The notes under the pieces are model-generated. The model was not told where the DNA came from, searched no databases, and was given only the letters and a program-made list of their open reading frames with translations. The position numbers and the translations under genes were made by a program. A stretch of 64,000 nt of DNA from Acidimicrobiales bacterium (lineage in GTDB: Bacteria; Actinomycetota; Acidimicrobiia; Acidimicrobiales; MedAcidi-G1), in contig JAQWOV010000020.1 of the NCBI GenBank assembly GCA_029245675.1, positions 89,598 through 153,597 of the forward strand, written 5' to 3'. Position 1 is the stretch's first letter. The number at the start of each line of letters is the position of its first letter. Shown one piece after another: positions 7,327 to 16,047 of the stretch.

Positions 7327-9165
7327 GTGCCTAATAAACCCAACCTCAGAAATATCGCTGTCATCGCGCACGTTGACCACGGTAAAACAACTCTTATTGA
7401 TGCTCTTCTGAAAACTTCTGGAGTTTTCCGTTCAAATGAAGAGGTGGCTGATCGCGTAATGGATTCCATGGATCTAGAGCGAGAAAAAGGCATAACTATC
7501 CTGGCAAAAAATACTGCGATCAAATATGGGGACGTCAAGATAAACATCGTTGACACTCCAGGACACGCAGATTTCGGCGGAGAGGTAGAAAGAGCGTTAA
7601 CAATGGTTGACGGCGTCCTTCTCCTCGTGGACGCAGCTGAAGGACCAAGACCGCAGACACGCTTTGTTTTACGCAAAGCATTACAAGCAAATCTCTCAAT
7701 TGTTTTGGTAATCAACAAGATAGATCGGCCGGATGCACGAATTAAAGAAGTAATCGATGAGGTTTATGAACTGTTTCTCGATTTAGATGCGTCTGAAGAT
7801 CAGATAGATTTCCCAATAATCTATACAGACGCTCGAGCTGGAATTGCCGCATTGACTCCCGATATGGATGGAAACGACCTCATTCCGTTCTTCGAAACAG
7901 TGATAGAGAGTGTTCCCCCTCCTTCGTATGATTCTGAAATGCCGCTCCAAGTGCATGTAACGAATCTGGATGCCTCTCCTTACTTAGGTCGACTCGCTGT
8001 ATGCCGTGTAATTAACGGAGTTCTAAAACAAAACTCTTCAGTCGCATGGTGTAAAACTGATGGTTCTATTGAGCAGGCAAAAGTTGGAACAATCACGCTA
8101 ACTGAAGGCCTCTCACAAGTTGACACCACAGAAGCAGAAGCAGGAGAAATCGCTTATATTTCCGGCATACCTGAAGTAACAATCGGTGAAACGCTCACAA
8201 GCGTAGAAGACCCTCAACCCTTGCCATTCATTTCGGTAGACGAGCCAACACTTTCAATGTCAATAGGGGCAAATACTTCCCCCGTGGCAGGAGCGCACGG
8301 AACAAAATTGACTGCACGTCAAATCAAAACACGACTTGACCAAGAATTAATCGGAAATGTTTCAATTCGTGTACTCCCAACGGAACGCTCAGACATGTGG
8401 GAAGTACAAGGACGGGGAGAGCTACAACTCGCTGTTCTGGTAGAAACCATGCGCCGCGAAGGGTTTGAGTTGACTGTCAGTAAACCGTCAGTGTTAATTA
8501 AGGAAATTGACGGAAAATCGCATGAACCTGTCGAAGATCTGACCATTGAAGTTCCAGAAGAACATGTGGGTGCAGCAACACAACTTCTTGGTGAAAGACG
8601 CGCTCAAATGCTAGAAATGAAAAATTCCGGGACTGGATGGGTAAAACTTGACTACATCGTAACTTCACGTGCACTCATTGGTTTAAGAACAGAGTTCCTC
8701 ACTGAAACTCGTGGAACCGGAATACTAAGCCATGTGTTTCGCGGATGGGAGCCATGGGTAGGGGAGATTCGAATGAGGCAATCCGGAAGCGTAGTAGCAG
8801 ACCGACTAGGTTCAGTCACCGGTCATGCGATCACAAATCTGCAAGAACGCACAACATTGTTTGTCTCCCCGAACGACGAGGTGTATGCAGGAATGATCGT
8901 CGGCGAGAACCCAAGGGCTGAAGACATGGACGTCAACATTTGCAAAGAAAAGAAGCAGACTAACGTGCGGGCAGCGGCTTCAGATGACACAATACGTCTC
9001 ACCCCACCACGAAAGCTCTCATTAGAGCAAGCCCTTGAATATATAGCCAGCGACGAATGCGTAGAAGTGACGCCAAAAATAATCCGTCTCCGGAAAACAG
9101 TATTAGATGCAGGCGAACGCTCCCGAAACCTAAAAAAGATCAAACAAGCACAAGAAGAAGCGTAA
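7327..9165 (+). CDS. typA: Ribosome-associated GTPase TypA/BipA
   Basis: Translational GTPase of the EF-G/LepA class that binds the 70S ribosome and acts in assembly and stress. The 612 residues contain G1 AHVDHGKTT (residues 14-22), the switch I region REKGITILAKN, G3 DTPGHADFGGEVERAL, and G4 NKIDRPDAR. The BipA-specific C-terminal part includes SRALIGLRTEFLTETRGTG. The start is GTG at 7327; no in-frame ATG lies nearby. It ends ten bases before the converging enolase-superfamily gene. Confidence 0.96.
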   Translation: MPNKPNLRNIAVIAHVDHGKTTLIDALLKTSGVFRSNEEVADRVMDSMDLEREKGITILAKNTAIKYGDVKINIVDTPGHADFGGEVERALTMVDGVLLLVDAAEGPRPQTRFVLRKALQANLSIVLVINKIDRPDARIKEVIDEVYELFLDLDASEDQIDFPIIYTDARAGIAALTPDMDGNDLIPFFETVIESVPPPSYDSEMPLQVHVTNLDASPYLGRLAVCRVINGVLKQNSSVAWCKTDGSIEQAKVGTITLTEGLSQVDTTEAEAGEIAYISGIPEVTIGETLTSVEDPQPLPFISVDEPTLSMSIGANTSPVAGAHGTKLTARQIKTRLDQELIGNVSIRVLPTERSDMWEVQGRGELQLAVLVETMRREGFELTVSKPSVLIKEIDGKSHEPVEDLTIEVPEEHVGAATQLLGERRAQMLEMKNSGTGWVKLDYIVTSRALIGLRTEFLTETRGTGILSHVFRGWEPWVGEIRMRQSGSVVADRLGSVTGHAITNLQERTTLFVSPNDEVYAGMIVGENPRAEDMDVNICKEKKQTNVRAAASDDTIRLTPPRKLSLEQALEYIASDECVEVTPKIIRLRKTVLDAGERSRNLKKIKQAQEEA

Positions 9166-9175
9166 ATAAAGTCCG

Positions 9176-10282
9176 TTATTCGTAAATTGCTTCAGGTTTA
9201 CCAAAAAAGCCGTCTGCTATAAGTAGTCCTAAACCGGGTCCACCTTTGGGCAAAGGGACCTGCCCGTTTTGTACACGCGGGCCGTTAACCAAGTCGTAGT
9301 GAACTTGATGGTAGGGGTGAGCTAACCAGGCGCCACGATTCAAATTTCGAGGCATTGTCGCAGCAAGGGCAACACCGGCAGCAGCTATAATATCCCCACC
9401 CCATGCATCATCAGAACTCATTGGAATACTTTTTTCTACACATAAATCGCGGATAGTTTTCATGGGGGTTAACCCGCCAACTCTCGTGATTTTCATACCA
9501 AATCCATCCGCTATCTCATCGTCTATCAACTTAGAAATCGTCGCTGCATCGGTTGCACTTTCATCAATAATCAGTGGATGATAAATCAAAGGCTTGAGGT
9601 GTCGCAGCTCTTCTTCAGTAGCGCAGGGTTGCTCCATTGACATAGAGATCGAAGAGCACGCTTCTGAAACTTTTAAAGCTTCAGCAATGGTCCAACCCCG
9701 ATTAGTGTCAACATCTAAACTTGTCTCTTCTAGAAGCACACTGGCGACCGCGTGAATACATGCAATATCTTCTTCTATCGACCGTCCACCAGCTTTAAGT
9801 TGAATTCTTGTGATACCCAATTCTTGTAGCCGCATTGCATCTTCAGCGGCATCTTCTGGCGAAGTAATACCAATCACGTGATAGGTGATTACCGCATCAC
9901 TTAGAGTTCCTCCAAGCAATTCAACAACGCTTTTGTTGGTTTTCTTACCTGTCAAGTCCCAACAAGCGACATCTAATGCTGCTTTCGCCTCAGGTAAAAC
10001 GTGATTAAAAGTATCCATAGCATCGGTTACATTTGAAAAGTTTGTTGGATCTAAACCAATAATTGCAGGCGCAAGAAAACTCATAGCTGCGAGCACACTG
10101 TCGTTCGAAGCAGACTGCGCTTCAGAGGTTGCAAGACAGGCTTCTCCGTACCCCTTAAGCCCGGAAGTATCAATGAGTTCAACAATAGTTGATTGAGGAA
10201 GAGACACAGTCGAACTAGACATGTTATAAGTTGTCTGAGCGGGAAGCGGAAACCTATATACCCGTATCTGTTCAATAGTCAT
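9176..10282 (-). CDS. Mandelate racemase/muconate lactonizing enzyme family protein
   Basis: A 368-residue enolase-superfamily enzyme with an alpha/beta capping domain then a (beta/alpha)7-beta barrel. The Lys of RIQLKAGG (about residue 168), metal ligands in DVDTNRG, SMEQP and IDESAT, and a second Lys in GMKITRVGG are visible. A Lys on each barrel face suggests a racemase/epimerase or syn-elimination role. The N-terminal HexxE-like region resembles enzymes acting on proline betaines or dipeptides, but specificity cannot be assigned. It converges on typA and diverges from the DsrE-like pair. Confidence 0.85.
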   Translation of the reverse strand: MTIEQIRVYRFPLPAQTTYNMSSSTVSLPQSTIVELIDTSGLKGYGEACLATSEAQSASNDSVLAAMSFLAPAIIGLDPTNFSNVTDAMDTFNHVLPEAKAALDVACWDLTGKKTNKSVVELLGGTLSDAVITYHVIGITSPEDAAEDAMRLQELGITRIQLKAGGRSIEEDIACIHAVASVLLEETSLDVDTNRGWTIAEALKVSEACSSISMSMEQPCATEEELRHLKPLIYHPLIIDESATDAATISKLIDDEIADGFGMKITRVGGLTPMKTIRDLCVEKSIPMSSDDAWGGDIIAAAGVALAATMPRNLNRGAWLAHPYHQVHYDLVNGPRVQNGQVPLPKGGPGLGLLIADGFFGKPEAIYE

Positions 10283-10450
10283 TTGTGTTCGTTTCTAACA
10301 TCGGTAGAACTCTGTCATAGGAAATCCCGACGATCCAAACCGAATTAGCTAAGAGTCTTAGGAATTGACGATTCATGCTTCTTTTATTAAAAATGTAGAA
10401 TTGCAATATTTTTACAGAAAAGACTTTATTCTAAAAGTTGGAGGTAAAGA

Positions 10451-10900
10451 ATGAGTAAGAGTTACTTCATGATGTTTTCTACTGACCCGGATGTTGATCC
10501 ACGCAAATGCATTGTGGGATTAGCTTGCACAGCGCAAGCGATTGCGGATGGTCATGAAGTCGTGGCTTTTTTTGCTTCATATGCGGTGAAGCTATTGCAA
10601 AGCGAGTACATCGATACATTTGACACTAAGGTCGCCGAAGGTGAAATTGACGTTGAACACTGGACCAAAGTTCCAGAAGTAGTAGCAAACGCACGAGAAA
10701 AAGGTTTATCTCGAAGCTTCCTTGATGTGCTGGTCTCTGGAGCGGAAGGAATATATTGCTCAACGGGATCACAGGCCATAGTAGGGGTGACTCCAGAAAA
10801 TGCTTCCGAGGTTTTAGTAGAGGGTCTTGAAATGAATTGGAGTGGCCCTCCCGGAGTCATCGCACTAAGCGCCGCATCAGAAGTAAGTTCTTCTTTTTAA
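10451..10900 (+). CDS. DsrE/DsrF-like protein, copy 1
   Basis: A 149-residue protein with the DsrE/F-type fold. Visible features are the N-terminal YFMMFSTDPD, a Cys pair in RKCIVGLACTAQA, the FASYAVKLL helix, and a late Cys in YCSTGSQAIVG. Family members carry sulfur as persulfides or form small oligomers of unknown role. The ribosome site TTGGAGGTAAAG before the ATG is the same as in the next gene. It is followed 26 bases later by a clear paralogue lacking 19 residues. A role in sulfur or redox handling near ahpC is inference. Confidence 0.75.
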   Translation: MSKSYFMMFSTDPDVDPRKCIVGLACTAQAIADGHEVVAFFASYAVKLLQSEYIDTFDTKVAEGEIDVEHWTKVPEVVANAREKGLSRSFLDVLVSGAEGIYCSTGSQAIVGVTPENASEVLVEGLEMNWSGPPGVIALSAASEVSSSF

Positions 10901-10926
10901 TTTCGCTTAATAATTGGAGGTAAAGA

Positions 10927-11319
10927 ATGAGTAAGAAATATTTCGTAATGTTCGCCACTGACCCAGAGGTGGATCCACGCAAATGTGCTGTTGGATTAGC
11001 TTGCGCAGCGCAAGCAGTTTCAGACGGCCACGAAGTTATAGCGTTCTTTGCTTCACATGCGGTGAAACTACTCCAAGGAGAGTACATCGGTTCTTTAGAC
11101 AGCAAGGTGTCTCAAGAAGAAGGATTTTGCAGAAAGATGCTTGATGCTCTGGTAAGTGGAGCGGAAGGAATATATTGCTCAACGGGATCACAGGCCATAG
11201 TGGGGGTTACTCCAGAAAATGCTTCTGAGGTTTTGGTTGAAGGGCTTGAAATGAACTGGAGCGGACCTCCTGGTGTGATTGCATTAAGTGCGGCAGCTGA
11301 AGTAGGTCTTTCTTTCTAG
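10927..11319 (+). CDS. DsrE/DsrF-like protein, copy 2 (internally shortened paralogue)
   Basis: A 130-residue tandem paralogue of the preceding gene. The two match along nearly their whole length. The stretch after EYIDTFDTKV in copy 1, including VEHWTKVPEVVANAR, is replaced here by SQEEGFCRKM, which adds a Cys. The block 11157-11201 is identical in DNA to 10738-10782 (45 bases), and the leader TTGGAGGTAAAGAATGAGTAAG is shared. This points to recent duplication or gene conversion. The products may form a hetero-oligomer like other DsrE-type pairs. Confidence 0.72.
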   Translation: MSKKYFVMFATDPEVDPRKCAVGLACAAQAVSDGHEVIAFFASHAVKLLQGEYIGSLDSKVSQEEGFCRKMLDALVSGAEGIYCSTGSQAIVGVTPENASEVLVEGLEMNWSGPPGVIALSAAAEVGLSF

Positions 11320-11422
11320 TTTCCACCTAAAGCCATTTACTTAGTCATACATACTTGGCTTTGAATGAAATGCATGTTTTATATTCAAAATGATAGGCAA
11401 ACTTTATATAAAATATTAGGCT

Positions 11423-11457
11423 CTGTTACTAACAGTAAATGTAAGTAATCTACTTAC
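11423..11457. promoter_or_regulatory. Two adjacent perfect palindromes upstream of ahpC
   Basis: Two inverted repeats lie 21-55 bases before the ahpC start: ctgtta-c-taacag at 11423-11435 and gtaagta-atc-tacttac at 11441-11457. An AT-rich TATATAAAATATT tract just upstream could hold a promoter. The position is what an operator for a peroxide- or redox-responsive repressor would have. I cannot name the regulator; neither site matches the OxyR or PerR consensus well. Confidence 0.45.
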
Positions 11458-11477
11458 TATCTCGAATAGGGGTAACA

Positions 11478-12041
11478 GTGTCACTAATAGGATCAAAAAT
11501 AGAACCGTTTGAACTACGCGGCTTTCATGAAGGAAGTTTCGTAGATGTTTCTAGCGAAAACTTCGCTGGAGAATGGTCCATAATGTTTTTTTATCCAGCA
11601 GATTTTACTTTCGTTTGCCCAACTGAACTTGAAGATTTAGCGGACAACTACTCAGAGTTCCAAGCGCTAAACACTGAAATATATGCAGTTTCTACCGACA
11701 CGCATGAAACTCATTTAGCTTGGCATGGGTCTTCAACTGCAGTAGGGCGCGTTGAGTTTCCTATGCTTTCTGATCCAACTGGAAAAGTGTCAATCGCATT
11801 TGATGTTTTGATAGAGGAAGTATGGCGATCTGATAGGGCTACTTTCATTATTGATCCTGATGGAGTGATTCAAGTAGTTGAACTTTCTGCTGATGGAATA
11901 GGAAGAAATGCCACAGAGTTGTTGAGGAAACTTCGTGCAGCCCAATATGTGAGAGAAAATCCTGACCAGGTTTGTCCAGCAAAATGGGTAAAAGGTGAAG
12001 CAACACTCAGGCCGGGCGAAGACTTAGTTGGAAAAATTTAA
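11478..12041 (+). CDS. ahpC: Peroxiredoxin, AhpC type
   Basis: Typical 2-Cys peroxiredoxin of 187 residues that reduces hydrogen peroxide and organic hydroperoxides. The peroxidatic Cys47 is in FTFVCPTE and the resolving Cys166 in QVCPAKW. The sequence follows the enterobacterial AhpC pattern to its end DLVGKI. The start is GTG at 11478. No ahpF reductase or AhpD lies nearby, so the electron donor must be encoded elsewhere. The upstream palindromes probably form its control region. Confidence 0.95.
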   Translation: MSLIGSKIEPFELRGFHEGSFVDVSSENFAGEWSIMFFYPADFTFVCPTELEDLADNYSEFQALNTEIYAVSTDTHETHLAWHGSSTAVGRVEFPMLSDPTGKVSIAFDVLIEEVWRSDRATFIIDPDGVIQVVELSADGIGRNATELLRKLRAAQYVRENPDQVCPAKWVKGEATLRPGEDLVGKI

Positions 12042-12091
12042 CTAAGAAACTAAGTGCGAATATTTAGATTTTTGAAGTAAGTTAGGCAGGG

Positions 12092-13072
12092 ATGCCAAAA
12101 GATTCCCTTTCTCAGATACAAGTCCTTGACTTAGGAAGCTCGTATGAGGCTGATTCTAAAGAAGAGGTAGTAAAGACCCTTAGGAACTCATTTGAGAGTA
12201 ATGGGTTCTTAGTAGTCACGAATCACGGTGTTTCAAAAGACCAAATAAATGAAGTAGAAACGCAAGCCAGAAAGTTCTTCGTACAGCCTTATGAAAATAA
12301 AGTTCTAAGTAAGGCTTCATCGGGCGTTTTTCGTGGTTACACACCAGTGGAGAAGTCAGCGCTTTCGCTCTCCCGAGATCTTAAAACCCCACCTGATGTT
12401 TGCGAAATTTTCTCACTGAATCGTTTCGATGATCCTGTAGTTGCAAAAAATTGTGGTTTGAAGGAAGGACGAGAAGCGTTCTTTGCACCAAATATCTGGC
12501 CTCAGAACCTGCCCGGATTTAAAGAATCTCTCGAGAGTTACTACGCCACTATGGAAAATTTAACAAATCACCTAATGCAACTCTCAGCCTTAGCTCTTGG
12601 ATTAGAAAAAGATTGGTTTGAAGACAAAATTCAAAACCACATAACAAACCTGACAATGAACTATTACCCAAAAATTGAATCAGAACTCTCAACAGGCCAA
12701 CTCAGAAGAGGAGAGCACTCAGACTGGGGCACGCTTACGATTTTGCATCATGATGGTGAGTCTGGTTTACAGATTAAGGATTCGTCGGGGGAGTGGGTAG
12801 ATGTTCCGTCGGTTCCTGATTCGTTTGTTGTGAATTTAGGGGATTTGATGGCGAGGTGGACTAATGACCGGTGGAAGTCAACAGTTCATCGGGTGGTTCC
12901 ACCTAAAGATCTTTCACGAGATCGTTTATCACTCGTTTTCTTTCATCAACCGGCTTATGACGCAGTTATTGAATGTATTCCAACGTGTGTTTCGCCTGAG
13001 AATCCGCCTCGGTATGAACCGGTTACTTCTGGGGAATGGATTTTAGAGATGCAAAAGAAAACGACGTATTAA
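12092..13072 (+). CDS. Isopenicillin-N-synthase-like Fe(II)/2-oxoglutarate dioxygenase
   Basis: A 326-residue protein of the DIOX_N plus 2OG-FeII_Oxy family. The N-terminal half has SNGFLVVTNHGVSKDQI, typical of this fold. The iron facial triad is seen as HSD in EHSDWGTLTIL (about residue 208) and a distal His in STVHRVV; RLS in DRLSLVFF binds 2-oxoglutarate. Bacterial members hydroxylate or desaturate small metabolites; the substrate is unknown. Its stop codon shares a TTAA tetramer with the stop of the converging aldehyde dehydrogenase. Confidence 0.9.
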   Translation: MPKDSLSQIQVLDLGSSYEADSKEEVVKTLRNSFESNGFLVVTNHGVSKDQINEVETQARKFFVQPYENKVLSKASSGVFRGYTPVEKSALSLSRDLKTPPDVCEIFSLNRFDDPVVAKNCGLKEGREAFFAPNIWPQNLPGFKESLESYYATMENLTNHLMQLSALALGLEKDWFEDKIQNHITNLTMNYYPKIESELSTGQLRRGEHSDWGTLTILHHDGESGLQIKDSSGEWVDVPSVPDSFVVNLGDLMARWTNDRWKSTVHRVVPPKDLSRDRLSLVFFHQPAYDAVIECIPTCVSPENPPRYEPVTSGEWILEMQKKTTY

Positions 13073-14463
13073 ACGAATTTTCTAAATATTTTCTCTTTCT
13101 TATCGGTGTAGGGAGGGTACAGGAGTGTAAGTTCAGGCTTAGAACTCTTTTTAAGCACTGATTTCATGTTTGAGAATTGATCAAAGCCAGATTTTCCGTG
13201 ATATCGACCGGTGCCAGAATCACCGACACCCCCGAAACCAAGGTCTGAAACCCCGTAATGCAGCAGAGAATGGTTGACGCAAACCCCGCCAGAGCTCGTT
13301 TGCGATATGACCTCATCTACAACTTTCTTTGTGTTAGAGAAGATATAGAGCGCCAAAGGTTTAGGCCGTGCATTGACGAATCCAATAACCTCTTCCAGAT
13401 CCATGAAAGACAAGATAGGGAGAATGGGGCCAAAAATTTCGTCGCTCATCACTGCAGAATCTTCGGAAGGGTCTACAAGAATTGTGGGCTCTAGATAGCG
13501 GTCTGAAGCGTCATGGTTGCCACCCAGGACAACAGTTCCATCATCAAGTAAGCCAGTTAGACGATTCAAATGTCGCTCCGAAACTATTCGAGCATAATCA
13601 GGTGAAGCCTGCGGATCAGAACCATAAAATCCGCTGACTGCTTGCTTGATTCCGTCAATTAACTCTTCACGGATATTTTCATGTGCGAACACATAGTCAG
13701 GGGCAATGCATGTTTGACCAGCATTCAGAAATTTTCCCCAAGCTATACGGTTCGCCGCAGCAGTTAAGTCAGCGGACTCATCAACAATAGTGGGGCTTTT
13801 CCCACCGAGTTCTAAAGTCACTGGAGTCAAATGATTCGCAGCAGCTTGCATTACGATCTGCCCAACATTGGTTGAACCAGTGAAGAAAATATGATCCCAT
13901 TTTTGTTCAAGTAACTCTGTAGCGACTTCGACGTCGCCTTCCACTACTAAAGCAGCTCCTGGATCAACGTATTGGGGTAGTAGCTCCGCCATCAACTTAC
14001 TGCATTCTGGTGCCAATTCTGAAGGCTTGCATACAGCAGTATTACCGGCAGCAAACACCGCAGCCAAAGGATTTAATAGCAAGCTAATAGGATAGTTCCA
14101 GGGAGTGATTACCAAAATAACTCCAAGTGGCTCAGGTTTGATGAATCCACGTCCTGGCTGTGCAACCATTGGAACACGTACTTTACGCGACTTCATCCAT
14201 TTACGAATATTTTTACGAATGTAACTAATTTCAGTCGCGGTAGTTCCAAGGTCAGTAGTCCATCCTTCAGCACGTGGTTTCCCAAGATCCGCATCCAGGG
14301 CCGCTATTAGCCTCTCGTCGTTTTCTTCTAAAAGGCGAATCAACCCATCAAGTTGCTTTTCCCGCCATGAGGCGTCACGGGTTCTGCCACTTTCAAACGT
14401 TTTACGCGCTGTAGACAATGCCTTAACAACTGTTTCACTCACAAAATCACCAATCCAACTCAT
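13069..14463 (-). CDS. Aldehyde dehydrogenase (ALDH3-like)
   Basis: A 464-residue NAD(P)+-dependent aldehyde dehydrogenase. The cofactor loop FFTGSTNVGQ, the general-base Glu in LELGGKSP and the nucleophile Cys in GQTCIAPDY (about residue 242) are all present. The short N-terminus, VITPWNYP and the hydrophobic C-terminal extension ending KKEKIFRKFV resemble class 3 fatty-aldehyde dehydrogenases. It is transcribed alone, divergent from the class II aldolase 96 bases away, so the two may share a control region. Confidence 0.93.
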   Translation of the reverse strand: MSWIGDFVSETVVKALSTARKTFESGRTRDASWREKQLDGLIRLLEENDERLIAALDADLGKPRAEGWTTDLGTTATEISYIRKNIRKWMKSRKVRVPMVAQPGRGFIKPEPLGVILVITPWNYPISLLLNPLAAVFAAGNTAVCKPSELAPECSKLMAELLPQYVDPGAALVVEGDVEVATELLEQKWDHIFFTGSTNVGQIVMQAAANHLTPVTLELGGKSPTIVDESADLTAAANRIAWGKFLNAGQTCIAPDYVFAHENIREELIDGIKQAVSGFYGSDPQASPDYARIVSERHLNRLTGLLDDGTVVLGGNHDASDRYLEPTILVDPSEDSAVMSDEIFGPILPILSFMDLEEVIGFVNARPKPLALYIFSNTKKVVDEVISQTSSGGVCVNHSLLHYGVSDLGFGGVGDSGTGRYHGKSGFDQFSNMKSVLKKSSKPELTLLYPPYTDKKEKIFRKFV

Positions 14464-14559
14464 CGTTAACTAGAGGTATAGGTAATCTATGCCTTTTTCC
14501 ACGAACAAGTAAAGATGGGAAAAGTGGTGTGGGGGTAGGAAATGCAGTAGACATAGAGC

Positions 14560-15294
14560 ATGGAAGGTGCTGATGAACAAGCATTACGAGTGGAGTTGGC
14601 TGCGGTATTTCGCCTTGCCGCCAAATTTGGATGGCATGAGTCAGTAGCGAACCATTTCAGCGCAGCTGTGTCCGAAAACGGTCAAATATTTTTACTGAAC
14701 CCGCGATGGCGTCATTTTTCACAAGTGCGGGCAAGTGAGCTTCTCCTGCTAGATGCCAACGATGATTCAATTATGAATGAACCAAATCCCCCTGACCTTT
14801 CCGCATGGTGTATTCACGGCGCGGTACATGCAGCCTTACCTAACGTTCGCGCCTTTCTGCACGTCCATTCGCCGTACGCAACGGTGGTCGCTTCACTGCA
14901 AGATCCAACAATTGTTCCAATAGATCAAAACACGGCAAGATTTTTTGGTGAAACTGCTTACGACCTTGAATTCGGAGGAATCGCAGACGACATGGAAGAG
15001 GGCAGAAGACTGGCTCAAATAATGAAAGAACACGACGTCCTCATGATGGGAAACCATGGAGTTGCCGTCGGGGGTACCACCATCGCTGAAGCATTTGAAA
15101 CGCTTTACTATTTAGAACGTGCGTGCCAGACATTAGTTTTGGCTTATTCAACTGGTCAGCCGTTATCAGTGCTTTCTGATGACATGGCGGCCAAAGTCGC
15201 TAAAGGATGGAAACAATTCGCCGGTATGGGTCAAGCGCACTTAGATCAGTGGATGGAAGCATTGGATAAAGAAGACCCAAGTTACCGAGACTAA
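14560..15294 (+). CDS. Class II aldolase/adducin family protein
   Basis: A 244-residue protein with the class II aldolase fold. NHFSAAV near residue 30, the zinc-binding HVHSPYAT (about residue 101) and MGNHGVAVGG match the family. Members cleave sugar phosphates or act as 3-oxo-tetronate/demethylmenaquinone-like enzymes. The adducin-like subgroup, often found in catabolic clusters, has no fixed function. The stop shares a CTAA tetramer with that of the converging racemase-like gene. Confidence 0.87.
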   Translation: MEGADEQALRVELAAVFRLAAKFGWHESVANHFSAAVSENGQIFLLNPRWRHFSQVRASELLLLDANDDSIMNEPNPPDLSAWCIHGAVHAALPNVRAFLHVHSPYATVVASLQDPTIVPIDQNTARFFGETAYDLEFGGIADDMEEGRRLAQIMKEHDVLMMGNHGVAVGGTTIAEAFETLYYLERACQTLVLAYSTGQPLSVLSDDMAAKVAKGWKQFAGMGQAHLDQWMEALDKEDPSYRD

Positions 15295-16043
15295 AGTTGC
15301 TTCATAAAGAGTTGACTGAACTCGTTGAACGAGTCTTCTACACCAGCAAGTCGAAGAAGATGCCAACTGATGGCAAGATTGCTAGACACAATCGGTTTCC
15401 CTAGCTCTTGTTCAAGAGCAGCAACGATGCCAAACGAACGAAGACTGGTGCATGACACAAAAACTGCTTCACAGTCACTATTTGCAAGGTCGCGGACACC
15501 AGCAGCTACAGAATCCTCTGAAATACGAGCTACCACATAGTCACTCGGCTCAAGAAAAGAAGCAACTTTTTCGACTTCTAAACCGGAATTATTAAAGAAA
15601 CTAATTATCGGAGCCGTCACTTCAGCGGTATAAGGGGTAAGGACTGAGATACGGCTTACTTCTAAGGCTTGAAAGGCAGCAACAGCGGCAGTTATCGGGT
15701 TACTGCAAGCAACTCCGGGATGCGAATCTTGTATGGCGCCTGCAACAGCTTCTTCACCAATAAGGGTCGCAGCGGAAGTGCAGCAGTACCCGATGGCGTC
15801 AAAAGCGAACTCTTTAGGAAGAAGGGATGCAGCGACCGGCAACCGTTGTTTCATGTCTGTAAGTGTTGAAGGAGTTACTTCAGAGTCATTAGGTATGCGT
15901 GAGTGATACCAATCAACTCCCGGAATACGAATTTGGCGCATCTCGGCTTCGACCGTTTGATCGGTTTCAAGGACAATAAGTCCAATACGTGCTTTGTGTC
16001 CAAAACCTTCGTCGGTGTCAAATTCTATTTTCTCAAGGGCCAT
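15291..16043 (-). CDS. Asp/Glu racemase superfamily protein (maleate isomerase / arylmalonate decarboxylase-like, EutA-like)
   Basis: A protein of about 250 residues starting at the ATG at 16043 (MALEKIEF), 4 bases after the stop of the PhyH gene. A start at 16082 would overlap that gene by 35 bases. The two catalytic cysteines expected in the superfamily are in GYCCTSAATLIG and VSCTSLRS. The family includes maleate cis-trans isomerase, arylmalonate decarboxylase and EutA of ectoine use. It is the last of three minus-strand genes with an M24 peptidase and PhyH; EutA and EutD homologues occur together in ectoine operons. That link is inference. Confidence 0.8.
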   Translation of the reverse strand: MALEKIEFDTDEGFGHKARIGLIVLETDQTVEAEMRQIRIPGVDWYHSRIPNDSEVTPSTLTDMKQRLPVAASLLPKEFAFDAIGYCCTSAATLIGEEAVAGAIQDSHPGVACSNPITAAVAAFQALEVSRISVLTPYTAEVTAPIISFFNNSGLEVEKVASFLEPSDYVVARISEDSVAAGVRDLANSDCEAVFVSCTSLRSFGIVAALEQELGKPIVSSNLAISWHLLRLAGVEDSFNEFSQLFMKQL

Positions 16044-16047
16044 TACT

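Noticed and set aside
11329..11362. Inverted repeat aaagcca...tggcttt after the second DsrE-like gene, as a terminator
   Set aside because: The stem has 7 bp around a loop of 20 bases and no T-run follows, so it does not look like an intrinsic terminator.
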